Source of the DNA: Candidatus Shapirobacteria bacterium
GTDB lineage: Bacteria > Patescibacteriota > Microgenomatia > UBA12405
DNA length: 31,261 bases
Assembly (NCBI GenBank): GCA_023245435.1
Contig: JAHFKH010000005.1
Location: 1-31,261, forward strand
Direction of reading: 5' to 3'
Position 1 is the first letter of the stretch. Each line of letters starts with the position of its first letter. The notes below the pieces were generated by a model. It saw nothing but the letters and a program-made list of their open reading frames with translations, made no database searches and had not been told where the DNA came from. Made by a program: the position numbers and the translations under genes. Positions 15,837 to 22,582 of this stretch are shown in pieces.

Positions 15837-16565
15837 ATGAATCCTTTTCAATCCTATCTTCTTGGTCTAGTTCAAGGTATTACCGAGTTTTTGCCTATTT
15901 CCTCATCAGGTCATTTAAATTTACTTCAACATTTTTTTGGACTAACTCCATCATTATCGCTCGACATTTTTTTAAATACCGCTACCTTATTTTCCGTCAT
16001 TTTCTTTTTTAGAAATCAAATCAAATATTTTTTTTATAATTTAATTTTTATTATTATTGCTTCAATTCCTGCCGCTTTAGTGGGAATTTTATTAAAAAAT
16101 CAAGTTGAAATAATTTTTTCTGATATCAAATTATTGCCTTATTTTTTTCTGTTAACTTCAGCTTTATTAATCTCAACCAAATTTATCAAAAAATCCGAAT
16201 CCAAATTAAATTATTTAAATGCTTTTTTAATTGGAATTATGCAAGCCGTCGCTATTTTACCCGCGGTTTCTCGTTCGGGTGCCACTATTGTGACTGCACT
16301 TTGGCTTGGTCTTGCCTCCGTAGAAGCATTTAACTTTTCTTTCTGCTTGTTTATTGTTGCATCATTAGGCACAATCGTTTTAGATTACAAAAATCTAATA
16401 TTAGTCCAAAATTTTACCCCAGTTATGTTGACCACTTTTTTTATTACTTTTATTGCTGGAATAATTGCCCTATATTTTCTCAAAAAAGTTGTCGCCTCCA
16501 AAAACCTTTGGTATTTTGGAATTTATACATCAATTTTAGCAACTATACTTTTCTTTATATTGTAA
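15837..16565 (+). CDS. uppP: Undecaprenyl-diphosphatase UppP (BacA family)
   Basis: Integral membrane enzyme that recycles undecaprenyl pyrophosphate to the monophosphate for cell-wall synthesis. The 242 residues show GLVQGITEFLPISSSGH (residues 10-26), with the catalytic Glu in QGITE, and the second motif LPAVSRSGAT near 143-152; both face each other in the known fold. About seven hydrophobic segments are visible. An upstream TTG at 15834 would add one residue. Length is slightly below the usual 260-270. Confidence 0.95.
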   Translation: MNPFQSYLLGLVQGITEFLPISSSGHLNLLQHFFGLTPSLSLDIFLNTATLFSVIFFFRNQIKYFFYNLIFIIIASIPAALVGILLKNQVEIIFSDIKLLPYFFLLTSALLISTKFIKKSESKLNYLNAFLIGIMQAVAILPAVSRSGATIVTALWLGLASVEAFNFSFCLFIVASLGTIVLDYKNLILVQNFTPVMLTTFFITFIAGIIALYFLKKVVASKNLWYFGIYTSILATILFFIL

Positions 16566-16570
16566 AACTT

Positions 16571-16617
16571 ATTTTCCCCTCTTTAGTCAAAGAGGGGTTA
16601 GGGGTGATTTTGAGTCA
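16571..16617. repeat. GC-rich hairpin repeat, copy C
   Basis: A perfect 9-bp stem CCCCTCTTT/AAAGAGGGG (16576-16584 and 16589-16597) with loop AGTC, followed by TTAGGGGTGATTTT. It lies between the convergent uppP and kinase genes. GC content is far above the surroundings. It resembles copies at 19567-19630 and 28247-28296. It might stop transcription, though neither side has a proper U-tract. Confidence 0.6.
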
Positions 16618-16619
16618 AC

Positions 16620-17270
16620 TTAATGTCCCGTCAAAATTATATTTGGATACACTTTTTTAAATAATTCAAATCTTTCAGTTGAAATTTTTGTGCTATTGTC
16701 TCCATAATCACGGACTATTTTCATAACTTTTTCACTTTTTTCACCATTATTTATAAAGTCTTCCAATATCTCAGGTGTAGCTTTATCCCACAAGGGGAAT
16801 GATCTAAATTTTGTTTTATAATCATTTGTGAATCTTTCAAATATGCATTGATAATAAAAATTTTGATCAAATGGGTGCAAATATATAAACATAAAATAAG
16901 ATAATTCATCAGAGAATATTTTTTTAAGTACTTCAGGAGTTGCAATAGCAGCATCAACAATTATTTTTGATGACTTACTTTTTTCTAAAATATATTTATG
17001 TGTAGCAAATTCAAATGAATTTTGCCAATCTATTGGCGCAATCCCTTTATAAACTTTAAACGCCTCACCATTATCTTTGATATTAAATTTATCTTTGACA
17101 CTTTCGTGAACCAAAAAATCCAATTCTAAATGTTCATATCCAAATTCTTTTAAACTTCTTGCAAAGGTTGATTTTCCAGTACAAGTTTTTCCTGAAATAT
17201 AAATAATTTTTGGAGAATCATTTTTTATTTTTTCTCTTAACTTACCAATTGAAATATTGGATTTATCCAT
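16620..17270 (-). CDS. P-loop kinase-like protein, function unknown
   Basis: A soluble P-loop NTPase with Walker A in IIYISGKTCTGKSTFA close to the N-terminus and a LELDFLVHES segment that may hold an acidic catalytic residue, as in small-molecule kinases. I choose the ATG at 17270 (216 residues), 4 nt after the microprotein stop; a GTG at 17288 would add six residues. It is the last gene of the oxidoreductase operon. I cannot assign a substrate; nucleotide, sugar or nucleoside kinase are all possible. Confidence 0.75.
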   Translation of the reverse strand: MDKSNISIGKLREKIKNDSPKIIYISGKTCTGKSTFARSLKEFGYEHLELDFLVHESVKDKFNIKDNGEAFKVYKGIAPIDWQNSFEFATHKYILEKSKSSKIIVDAAIATPEVLKKIFSDELSYFMFIYLHPFDQNFYYQCIFERFTNDYKTKFRSFPLWDKATPEILEDFINNGEKSEKVMKIVRDYGDNSTKISTERFELFKKVYPNIILTGH

Positions 17271-17274
17271 AGTT

Positions 17275-17427
17275 TTAGCACTCAGCACTCTTTCTATCTA
17301 CCTTCGATTTTACAAATAATTTTACCTTTTTGATTGCCTGCTTTAAATTTCTCAAATCTTCACCCCACATATACACTTCTTCATAAACTTGCGACACAAT
17401 CATAATATCTTTATATTTCTTTTTCAT
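17275..17427 (-). CDS. 50-residue microprotein coupled to the oxidoreductase beta gene
   Basis: The ATG at 17427 overlaps the beta-subunit stop as ATGA, which argues for real translation. The product is highly basic in its second half (LKQAIKKVKLFVKSKVDRK), with a more neutral first half (VSQVYEEVYMWGEDLRN), and is predicted helical. No family recognised. A longer reading from 17457 would lie inside the beta gene. It could be a DNA- or RNA-binding or assembly peptide, but that is speculation. Confidence 0.55.
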   Translation of the reverse strand: MKKKYKDIMIVSQVYEEVYMWGEDLRNLKQAIKKVKLFVKSKVDRKSAEC

Positions 17428-18044
17428 GAATTTAATTGTTTTCCAAATGTAACACACAATTGATCGATATCTACCAAATTAAATCCATTATTACCAAAAG
17501 CTGTCACCATTGCCTCTGTTACCTCAACCGGTTTTAAACAAGTTACGTGAACCGCGCTTGCCTCGGGGTTAACTGTTTTAACCAAAGATACGGGTTCTAC
17601 TGGCACACTTGGTGCTCCCTGTGGCGTCGATTTGGTTTTAGCTCCTTTAGGGGTAGTTGGGCTAGTTTGTCCTGTAGTTAAGGAATAAAGCTGATTATTG
17701 GCCACCAGAACAGTCAAATCAATATTAAGTCTCGCCGCCGCAATCAAATGTGCCATTCCTTCACCATAAATTCCTCCCTCACCACCAATGGCAATCACGG
17801 TCAAATCAGGTCTGGCCAATTTTATTCCCACCGCAGTTGGTATCGATCGACCGTGTAACGAATGTACTCCAAAAACTTTCAAAAAATCCGCCATATTTCC
17901 ACTACAACCAATATCATAAACAATCACTAATTTCTTCAAATCAATCTCTTTTTTATTTATCGCTTGTTGTAAACAGGCAAAAATAATAAAGTCATGACAC
18001 CCTGGGCACCATGTTGGAATATTTTTCGATTTCAAATCAATCAT
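17424..18044 (-). CDS. porB: 2-oxoacid:ferredoxin oxidoreductase, beta subunit
   Basis: Thiamine-diphosphate and 4Fe-4S subunit that decarboxylates a 2-oxoacid (pyruvate or 2-oxoglutarate) with CoA and ferredoxin. The four cluster cysteines appear as C13-P-G-C16, C47 and C197 (in LCVTF). The thiamine motif reads GGEGGIYGEG...NN (87-117), so Glu89 stands where the metal-binding Asp of GDG normally is. At 206 residues it is much shorter than the 280-300 of many homologues. It overlaps the alpha gene by 4 nt. The gene symbol assumes pyruvate as substrate; that is not proven. Confidence 0.88.
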   Translation of the reverse strand: MIDLKSKNIPTWCPGCHDFIIFACLQQAINKKEIDLKKLVIVYDIGCSGNMADFLKVFGVHSLHGRSIPTAVGIKLARPDLTVIAIGGEGGIYGEGMAHLIAAARLNIDLTVLVANNQLYSLTTGQTSPTTPKGAKTKSTPQGAPSVPVEPVSLVKTVNPEASAVHVTCLKPVEVTEAMVTAFGNNGFNLVDIDQLCVTFGKQLNS

Positions 18045-19543
18045 AGCAATGCCTCCTTTAATTCGTGAGGGAAAAATGGTCGACCATTATATTTTAAAAT
18101 CTTTTTATCAAAAGTAATATTCATTTGCGATTTAAGTAGTTGGCCCAATTGTCCGGTGGCATTATTTTCAATCAAAATTTTTGTTTCAAACCCATTAATA
18201 ATTTTTCCCACCTCACTCTCAATTGGCCAAACAGTTTTTACCTGTAAATAGGCATAATCACTACGTCCCTTTAATGCTTCCAAAATCGCTCCCTTAGTTG
18301 ATCCCCACGAAACTATTAATTTCTTGGCATTTTTGCTTCCCAGTAATAAAACCTTTGGAGTATCTTTTTTAATTTCCTCAACAATTTTTAATCTTTTTTC
18401 TACCCCCAGCTTTGCTGGTTCGCTATCTTCGACCGAAAATCCCTCATCATCGTGTTCATAACTGTTATATAAATAAAATCCTTGCCCTGGCACAATTTTT
18501 GTCGATTTTTCAATTATTAATTTTTCTTTTGACAGTTCTTTAACATTGGCCGCTGATTCACATAACATTTTATCGGTTAGTACAATTACTGGTACATTAT
18601 ATTTATTCGCCAAATTCATTGCCTTTTGTGCCAATTCAAAAGATTCTTCAATATTTCCCGGGGCCAATACAATTTTGGGAAATTCTCCATGACCAGCAAA
18701 TACAGCAAACAGCAAATCACCCTGCGAAGTCCATGTTGGCATTCCAGTGGCTGGTCCTGGTCGTTGACCCAAAATATAAACCACTCCTACCCCCAAAGCT
18801 CCATTTAAGCTAATAGTCTCGGTCATCAAGGCAAAACCTCCACCTGAGGTCGCTACTGCAGCGCTATCGCCCCCAATTGAAGCGCCTGTTGCCATTGATG
18901 CCACTGCAATTTCATCTTCAGGATGAATTACTTTAATTTTCAATTCGTCCTGATTTTTGGCCAAAAAATGCAATACTCCCGTCGAAGGTGTCATGGGGTA
19001 AGCGGCAAAAAAATTACATCCACCCTTAACCAAACCCCAACCCATAGCCTCATTACCTTCCACAATCATGGTTTTATTATCATTTCCTTCTGGAGCATCA
19101 ATATTTATCTTTTTACTATTTTTAAAAGCCCAGTCATAACCTTCGTCAAAAGCTGCTAAATTTTTCAAATCATCACCAAATCTCTCTTTAATTATTTTTT
19201 TAGCTTTAATTTTATCCAACCCCAATCTAAAAACTAAAGCTCCAATTGAAAAAGTATTAGCATAAATGTCTTTGGGTAGGGGAATTTCCCATAAATTATT
19301 TCTATCTTCTTCATGACCAGCAACCAATGACACTAAAATATCAGCCGTTTTATCAACCATAAACACTTCTTCATTGGAAAATGTTATTTGATAAGTATTA
19401 TGACCTCCCCGAACCAATGATGGATATTCCGAATAATCGGCAAAATAATAGCCAGCATCAGTTACAATCTTGGCTAACAACAATCCCGCTGACTTTATTC
19501 CCATTCCCGCCGGGCCCGTTATTTTGACAGTTATTCTATTCAC
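18041..19543 (-). CDS. porA: 2-oxoacid:ferredoxin oxidoreductase, fused gamma-alpha subunit
   Basis: Residues ~1-170 are the gamma domain (GPAGMGIKSAGLLLA, then YPSLVRGGHNTYQI); ~175-500 are the alpha domain, with YPMTPST, the GGGFALMTETISLNGALGVGVV segment and GQRPGPATGMPTWTSQGDL. The fused order is that of KorA-type enzymes. The start is GTG at 19543, six bases after a -10-like element. The product is shorter than the usual 560-600. No ferredoxin-like delta subunit is encoded nearby, so a separate ferredoxin must accept the electrons. Substrate remains open (pyruvate or 2-oxoglutarate). Confidence 0.92.
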   Translation of the reverse strand: MNRITVKITGPAGMGIKSAGLLLAKIVTDAGYYFADYSEYPSLVRGGHNTYQITFSNEEVFMVDKTADILVSLVAGHEEDRNNLWEIPLPKDIYANTFSIGALVFRLGLDKIKAKKIIKERFGDDLKNLAAFDEGYDWAFKNSKKINIDAPEGNDNKTMIVEGNEAMGWGLVKGGCNFFAAYPMTPSTGVLHFLAKNQDELKIKVIHPEDEIAVASMATGASIGGDSAAVATSGGGFALMTETISLNGALGVGVVYILGQRPGPATGMPTWTSQGDLLFAVFAGHGEFPKIVLAPGNIEESFELAQKAMNLANKYNVPVIVLTDKMLCESAANVKELSKEKLIIEKSTKIVPGQGFYLYNSYEHDDEGFSVEDSEPAKLGVEKRLKIVEEIKKDTPKVLLLGSKNAKKLIVSWGSTKGAILEALKGRSDYAYLQVKTVWPIESEVGKIINGFETKILIENNATGQLGQLLKSQMNITFDKKILKYNGRPFFPHELKEALL

Positions 19544-19549
19544 TTAATC

Positions 19550-19555
19550 ATTTTA
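19550..19555 (-). promoter_or_regulatory. Putative -10 of the porAB operon, leaderless GTG
   Basis: On the minus strand TAAAAT ends 6 nt before the GTG start at 19543. It is preceded by TATAG. No -35 at the usual distance, where repeat A begins. Confidence 0.5.
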
Positions 19556-19566
19556 CTATAGATTTT

Positions 19567-19630
19567 CTCTCCCTGCCTGCCCGCCTTTGGAGGGTCAAGG
19601 GGAGCTGTCCGTAGGACTGAGGGGTTTTAT
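19567..19630. repeat. GC-rich dispersed repeat, copy A
   Basis: Contains TCAAGGGGAGCT (19595-19606), a small GTCC-GTA-GGAC hairpin, and GAGGGGTTTTAT (19619-19630). The two flanking blocks recur in the same order in copy B. The left part (CCTGCCTGCCCGCC) is a degenerate partner of the GGGG block. Strongly GC-rich against an AT-rich background. Confidence 0.65.
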
Positions 19631-19637
19631 CCATTCC

Positions 19638-19665
19638 TTGCATTATTTCCGCACTGTGTTACAAT
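19638..19665 (+). promoter_or_regulatory. Distal promoter P1 of the DEAD-box helicase
   Basis: -35 TTGCAT (19638-19643), 16-nt spacer, -10 TACAAT (19660-19665). Initiation near 19672 would give a leader of about 119 nt containing the structures below, in contrast to the near-leaderless style of neighbouring units. Confidence 0.45.
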
Positions 19666-19701
19666 ACAATCTGATTTTAGTTAAGGCTGTGAAATCTATT
19701 T

Positions 19702-19743
19702 TTGCCCTCGTGTACTAAGTATACAAATAATTATTAAGGGCAA
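19702..19743 (+). promoter_or_regulatory. Potential stem-loop in the helicase leader
   Basis: TTGCCCT (19702-19708) can pair with AGGGCAA (19737-19743); the 28-nt loop has a weaker internal TGTA/TACA pairing. ACTAAGT occurs at 19714-19720 and again at 19743-19749. It would be in the RNA only if transcription starts at P1. Confidence 0.35.
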
Positions 19744-19748
19744 CTAAG

Positions 19749-19763
19749 TCATCATTATGATGA
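19749..19763. promoter_or_regulatory. Perfect palindrome upstream of the helicase, candidate operator
   Basis: TCATCAT-T-ATGATGA is a perfect 7-bp inverted repeat with a one-base centre. It ends 8 nt before the proximal -10 (TAAAAT at 19772), so a bound protein would block that promoter. No partner regulator is encoded in the window. Confidence 0.4.
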
Positions 19764-19771
19764 TATTTGCC

Positions 19772-19777
19772 TAAAAT
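19772..19777 (+). promoter_or_regulatory. Proximal -10 (P2) of the DEAD-box helicase
   Basis: TAAAAT 13 nt before the ATG at 19791 would give a leader of roughly 7 nt. No -35; the palindrome lies immediately upstream. Confidence 0.4.
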
Positions 19778-19790
19778 TTAATTTATTTGT

Positions 19791-21005
19791 ATGTACAACA
19801 ACAATAATTCTCGTGGTGGTTTTAGAAACTTTAGCAGTGGACCTCGTCGTCCAACCTCTTTTGGTGGAAGAAATAACGGTCCACGAAGGCCTCGTTTTAT
19901 GGCTACCAAAATGAATCCCGCTCTTTTTGTCAAAAAAGCTGAAGAAATCATTAAAATTGAAGAACAACCAACTCTCCACACTTTTGTCGATTTTAACCTA
20001 AATCCAATTCTTTTAGCCAATGTTAAGGCCAAAGGTTTTACCAAACCTACCCAAATCCAAGACCAAGCTATTATTCCAATAATAGAAGGTAAAGATGTTT
20101 TAGGTTTAGCGGCCACCGGTACTGGCAAAACTGCTGCTTTTGCTATTCCTTTAATCAATTCAATTTTAAAAAATCCCCGACAACAGGTATTAATTATGGC
20201 TCCAACTCGTGAGTTAGCCATGCAAATTAAACAAGATATTCGTTCATTTACTCCAGGTTTACCCATTTATTTAGCTTTGGCTATTGGTGGTGCCTTTTTA
20301 CGTGAACAAATTATCGATATTCGTCGTGGACCACATTTTATTGTTGGTACTCCCGGACGTATCAAAGATTTAGTCAATCGTCATGTTATCGATTTATCTC
20401 GAGTCAATGTTTTAGTGCTAGATGAAGTCGATCGTATGTTAGATATGGGTTTTATTACCGATATCAAAGAAATTGTTGACCAAATTCCCAAAACTCGTCA
20501 AACCCTTTTCTTCTCTGCTACTATCAACAATAAAATTCAAGCTTTAATTGGTTCATTTTTAAATAATCCTATTACTATTTCCCTAAAATCAGGCAATAAT
20601 TCTGCTCATGTCGATCAAGATGTGGTTCGTGTCCCACGACATTTAAAAGAACAAAAGCTTTTAGAAATGATGGCTCTCCCCGAATTTAAAAAAGTATTAG
20701 TTTTTGGTGCTACTCAACGTATGGTCGAACAATTATCAGTTTCGCTAACCGCCAAAGGTTTTAAAGCTGCTAGTTTACATGGAGGTAAACCTCAAAACAA
20801 ACGTACTCGCATTATTCGTGATTATCGTGAAAATATGTTCAATATTTTAGTAGCTACCGATGTCGCCGCTCGTGGTTTAGATATTGCCGATATTTCCCAC
20901 GTTATCAACTATGATCAGCCCAACGATTATGATGACTATACTCATCGTATTGGTCGTACCGGTCGTGGCAATGCCAAAGGTTTCGCCCTAACTTTTATTG
21001 AATAA
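19791..21005 (+). CDS. DEAD-box family RNA helicase (DEVD variant)
   Basis: ATP-dependent RNA remodelling enzyme. Order: Arg/Gly/Asn-rich tail (1-35), Q motif with FTKPTQIQ (83-90), Walker A AATGTGKT (107-114), PTRELA (138-143), TPGR (187-190), motif II as DEVD (211-214), SAT (242-244), ATDVAARGLD and HRIGRTGRG near the end. The basic RGG-like tail is at the N-terminus, whereas RhlE-type enzymes carry it at the C-terminus; the protein ends just after the second RecA domain. It stands alone with a 247-nt upstream region. A role in ribosome assembly or cold adaptation is inference. Confidence 0.95.
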   Translation: MYNNNNSRGGFRNFSSGPRRPTSFGGRNNGPRRPRFMATKMNPALFVKKAEEIIKIEEQPTLHTFVDFNLNPILLANVKAKGFTKPTQIQDQAIIPIIEGKDVLGLAATGTGKTAAFAIPLINSILKNPRQQVLIMAPTRELAMQIKQDIRSFTPGLPIYLALAIGGAFLREQIIDIRRGPHFIVGTPGRIKDLVNRHVIDLSRVNVLVLDEVDRMLDMGFITDIKEIVDQIPKTRQTLFFSATINNKIQALIGSFLNNPITISLKSGNNSAHVDQDVVRVPRHLKEQKLLEMMALPEFKKVLVFGATQRMVEQLSVSLTAKGFKAASLHGGKPQNKRTRIIRDYRENMFNILVATDVAARGLDIADISHVINYDQPNDYDDYTHRIGRTGRGNAKGFALTFIE

Positions 21006-21237
21006 AATTTACTCTAGTAATACTCAATAAAGTCATATTTATATTTTTGTTGATTCTTTTCATTTCTTCCATTGTTAATCCTGAATCAATATTAATAGGA
21101 ACACTTTCAATAATTTGCTGTGCTTTTATACGACATGTAATAAATTGAGCCAACTCAAGAGTTTTTGATGTATGATCCATTCCTGGTTTAAATCCCTTCG
21201 ATAATTCCGCCAATATACAATTCAATTTTATTTTCAT
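20995..21237 (-). CDS. Hypothetical 80-residue protein
   Basis: Not recognised. A helical, soluble sequence with MKIKLNCILAELSKGF at the start and MEEMKRINKNINMTLL near the end. Support comes from a TAAAAT hexamer 6 nt before the ATG, the same arrangement as neighbouring genes, and from the absence of any other coding in this stretch. Its 3' end overlaps the convergent helicase gene by 11 nt. Confidence 0.55.
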   Translation of the reverse strand: MKIKLNCILAELSKGFKPGMDHTSKTLELAQFITCRIKAQQIIESVPINIDSGLTMEEMKRINKNINMTLLSITRVNFIQ

Positions 21238-21243
21238 TTGCCT

Positions 21244-21249
21244 ATTTTA
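21244..21249 (-). promoter_or_regulatory. Putative -10 of the 80-residue gene, leaderless
   Basis: Minus-strand TAAAAT, six bases (AGGCAA) before the ATG at 21237. No -35 identified. Confidence 0.45.
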
Positions 21250-21263
21250 TAGTCTTTTATTAA

Positions 21264-21581
21264 TTAGTCAAATGTATAAACTTTATTATCAAAATCAATA
21301 ATTTTATTATATTTGTCCAATTTTATCCCTTCTTTTTTATAAAGTTTTAATCTTTCCTTCTTATATTTTGCATCCAGCCACACTTTTCCATTTGAATATA
21401 CAATCCTATGATAGGGGATATTATCCGACTCGCTCGATTTACCCAATATATGGGTAATCATTTGTGCCAGTATTGGATGTCCTCCGGCACTTTGTGTCAA
21501 AATTCCGTATGTCGTCACTCGCCCTGGGGGTATTTTTAGTGCCAATTCCACCACCTTTTTACTAAATTCCCCAGGTTTCAT
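21264..21581 (-). CDS. Alkyltransferase-like protein (MGMT/ATL DNA-binding domain)
   Basis: Has the fold markers of the O6-alkylguanine-DNA alkyltransferase C-terminal domain: IPPGRVTTYG (17-26) and IPYHRIV (55-61). The acceptor Cys of PCHR is Tyr57, so it cannot accept an alkyl group; this is the ATL class, which binds damaged guanine and hands it to nucleotide excision repair. By my alignment the intercalating Arg is Gln40. The 105 residues match ATL length. It lies 6 nt downstream of the unknown gene in the rarA operon. Function as a damage sensor is inference. Confidence 0.85.
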   Translation of the reverse strand: MKPGEFSKKVVELALKIPPGRVTTYGILTQSAGGHPILAQMITHILGKSSESDNIPYHRIVYSNGKVWLDAKYKKERLKLYKKEGIKLDKYNKIIDFDNKVYTFD

Positions 21582-21587
21582 ATTCTT

Positions 21588-22133
21588 TTATCGGACATAA
21601 ATACAATAAGGTGCCACCAACTCCGAAACATAAGAAATTGTAATAGTTTTGGTTTGTTCACTTTTTAACGACGGGTTGTAGATGGCACACGATTTATCAA
21701 CTCGATATTTTATATAGTTATCTAAATTTTTTCCGGGTATATTGCCCAACATTGAGGTGTAATCGGACATGTTTATTGTAAAATTAGTTTTTTCTAAATT
21801 GGTACAAACCAAAGAATATTGGTTACCCACCAAAATAACTTCTGACGGTAATGTTTCCCAAACTTTATTATCTACCGACATTTCATGACAACGGGGAATT
21901 ACTGAGTTAAATTTTGATATAGTTTTGGAAAAATAAATATATGGTTTTTCGCCATTTTTTAAACACTCCTCAACAAAAGGTAACACTCTTTTTGGGTGGC
22001 AAAATACACCTCCATAACCCCAATAAAATCGACCATATAATTTATCCTCATTATTTTTTATTTTTTCAATATCTGCCAAACTATAACCACAGTACGGTCC
22101 TGCTTTCATATAAATAATATATTTATGTTTCAT
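21588..22133 (-). CDS. Conserved-looking protein of unknown function, 181 residues
   Basis: No family assigned with certainty. Notable parts: MKAGPYCGYSL near the start, then YGRFYWGYGGVFCHPKRVLPFV, with aromatic residues, glycines and Cys in a pattern that looks structural or catalytic, and a PYIYFSKTISKF strand. The second half is beta-rich, ending ELVAPYCIYVR. No signal peptide or membrane segment. It lies 2 nt after the deoxyribosyltransferase-like gene. Possible roles include a nucleotide- or nucleic-acid-modifying function, judged only by context. Confidence 0.75.
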   Translation of the reverse strand: MKHKYIIYMKAGPYCGYSLADIEKIKNNEDKLYGRFYWGYGGVFCHPKRVLPFVEECLKNGEKPYIYFSKTISKFNSVIPRCHEMSVDNKVWETLPSEVILVGNQYSLVCTNLEKTNFTINMSDYTSMLGNIPGKNLDNYIKYRVDKSCAIYNPSLKSEQTKTITISYVSELVAPYCIYVR

Positions 22134-22135
22134 TT

Positions 22136-22582
22136 TTATACTTCATCCGTTATGTAAACAATTTTCATATTTTGTTTTTTTGCAATTTCATGTTCATCTC
22201 GTGAACCATGTGAAATTTCCCACCGAGGTGTCATAAACATATGTGTTACATAACCGGAACTCAATGTTCTTCGCCAAAACAATTCATAGTCGGTATTTTT
22301 CGCTCCTGTTGCATCAATTCTGGCAAATAAATCATCACTAAATATATCAGTAGGTGAAAAAACAGAAATTTTTGATTGTCTTTTGATTAAATCAGTAAAT
22401 CTTTCCAATCTGGCGATATTCTTTGGCATGTTTTCCAACCCTTCTGATGTAATAATTCCTGATACATAGCCAATTTCAGTAGTGCCTCTGTTGTACATTT
22501 CGATAAAAAGTCCAATCATTGCCTCGGCTAATTCGTCTAAATTTTTGACTATTTTTGTTTTGTTATTTATTGTTTCTTTCAT
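22136..22582 (-). CDS. Nucleoside 2-deoxyribosyltransferase-like (DUF4406-type) protein
   Basis: The C-terminal segment TPRWEISHGSRDEHEIAKKQ followed by MKIVYI resembles the LPGWE.S.GA..E..LA pattern of DUF4406 and related deoxyribosyltransferase-fold proteins, which act on or bind nucleotide bases. The N-terminal half carries helices around LDELAEAMIGLFIEMYNRG and a central ATGAKNTDYELFWRR region. I use the ATG at 22582 (148 residues); one at 22597 overlaps rarA by 35 nt. Catalytic competence is uncertain because the usual N-terminal SGP.tg strand is not obvious. Confidence 0.6.
   Translation of the reverse strand: MKETINNKTKIVKNLDELAEAMIGLFIEMYNRGTTEIGYVSGIITSEGLENMPKNIARLERFTDLIKRQSKISVFSPTDIFSDDLFARIDATGAKNTDYELFWRRTLSSGYVTHMFMTPRWEISHGSRDEHEIAKKQNMKIVYITDEV

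Noticed and set aside
16576..16597. Hairpin after uppP as a clear intrinsic terminator
   Set aside because: The stem is strong, but neither side has a run of T after it (TTAGGGG on one strand, AAAAT on the other); it fits the repeat family better.
19680..19790. tRNA or known small RNA in the long gap
   Set aside because: No acceptor stem, T-loop or CCA pattern; only a 7-bp stem with a large loop is visible.
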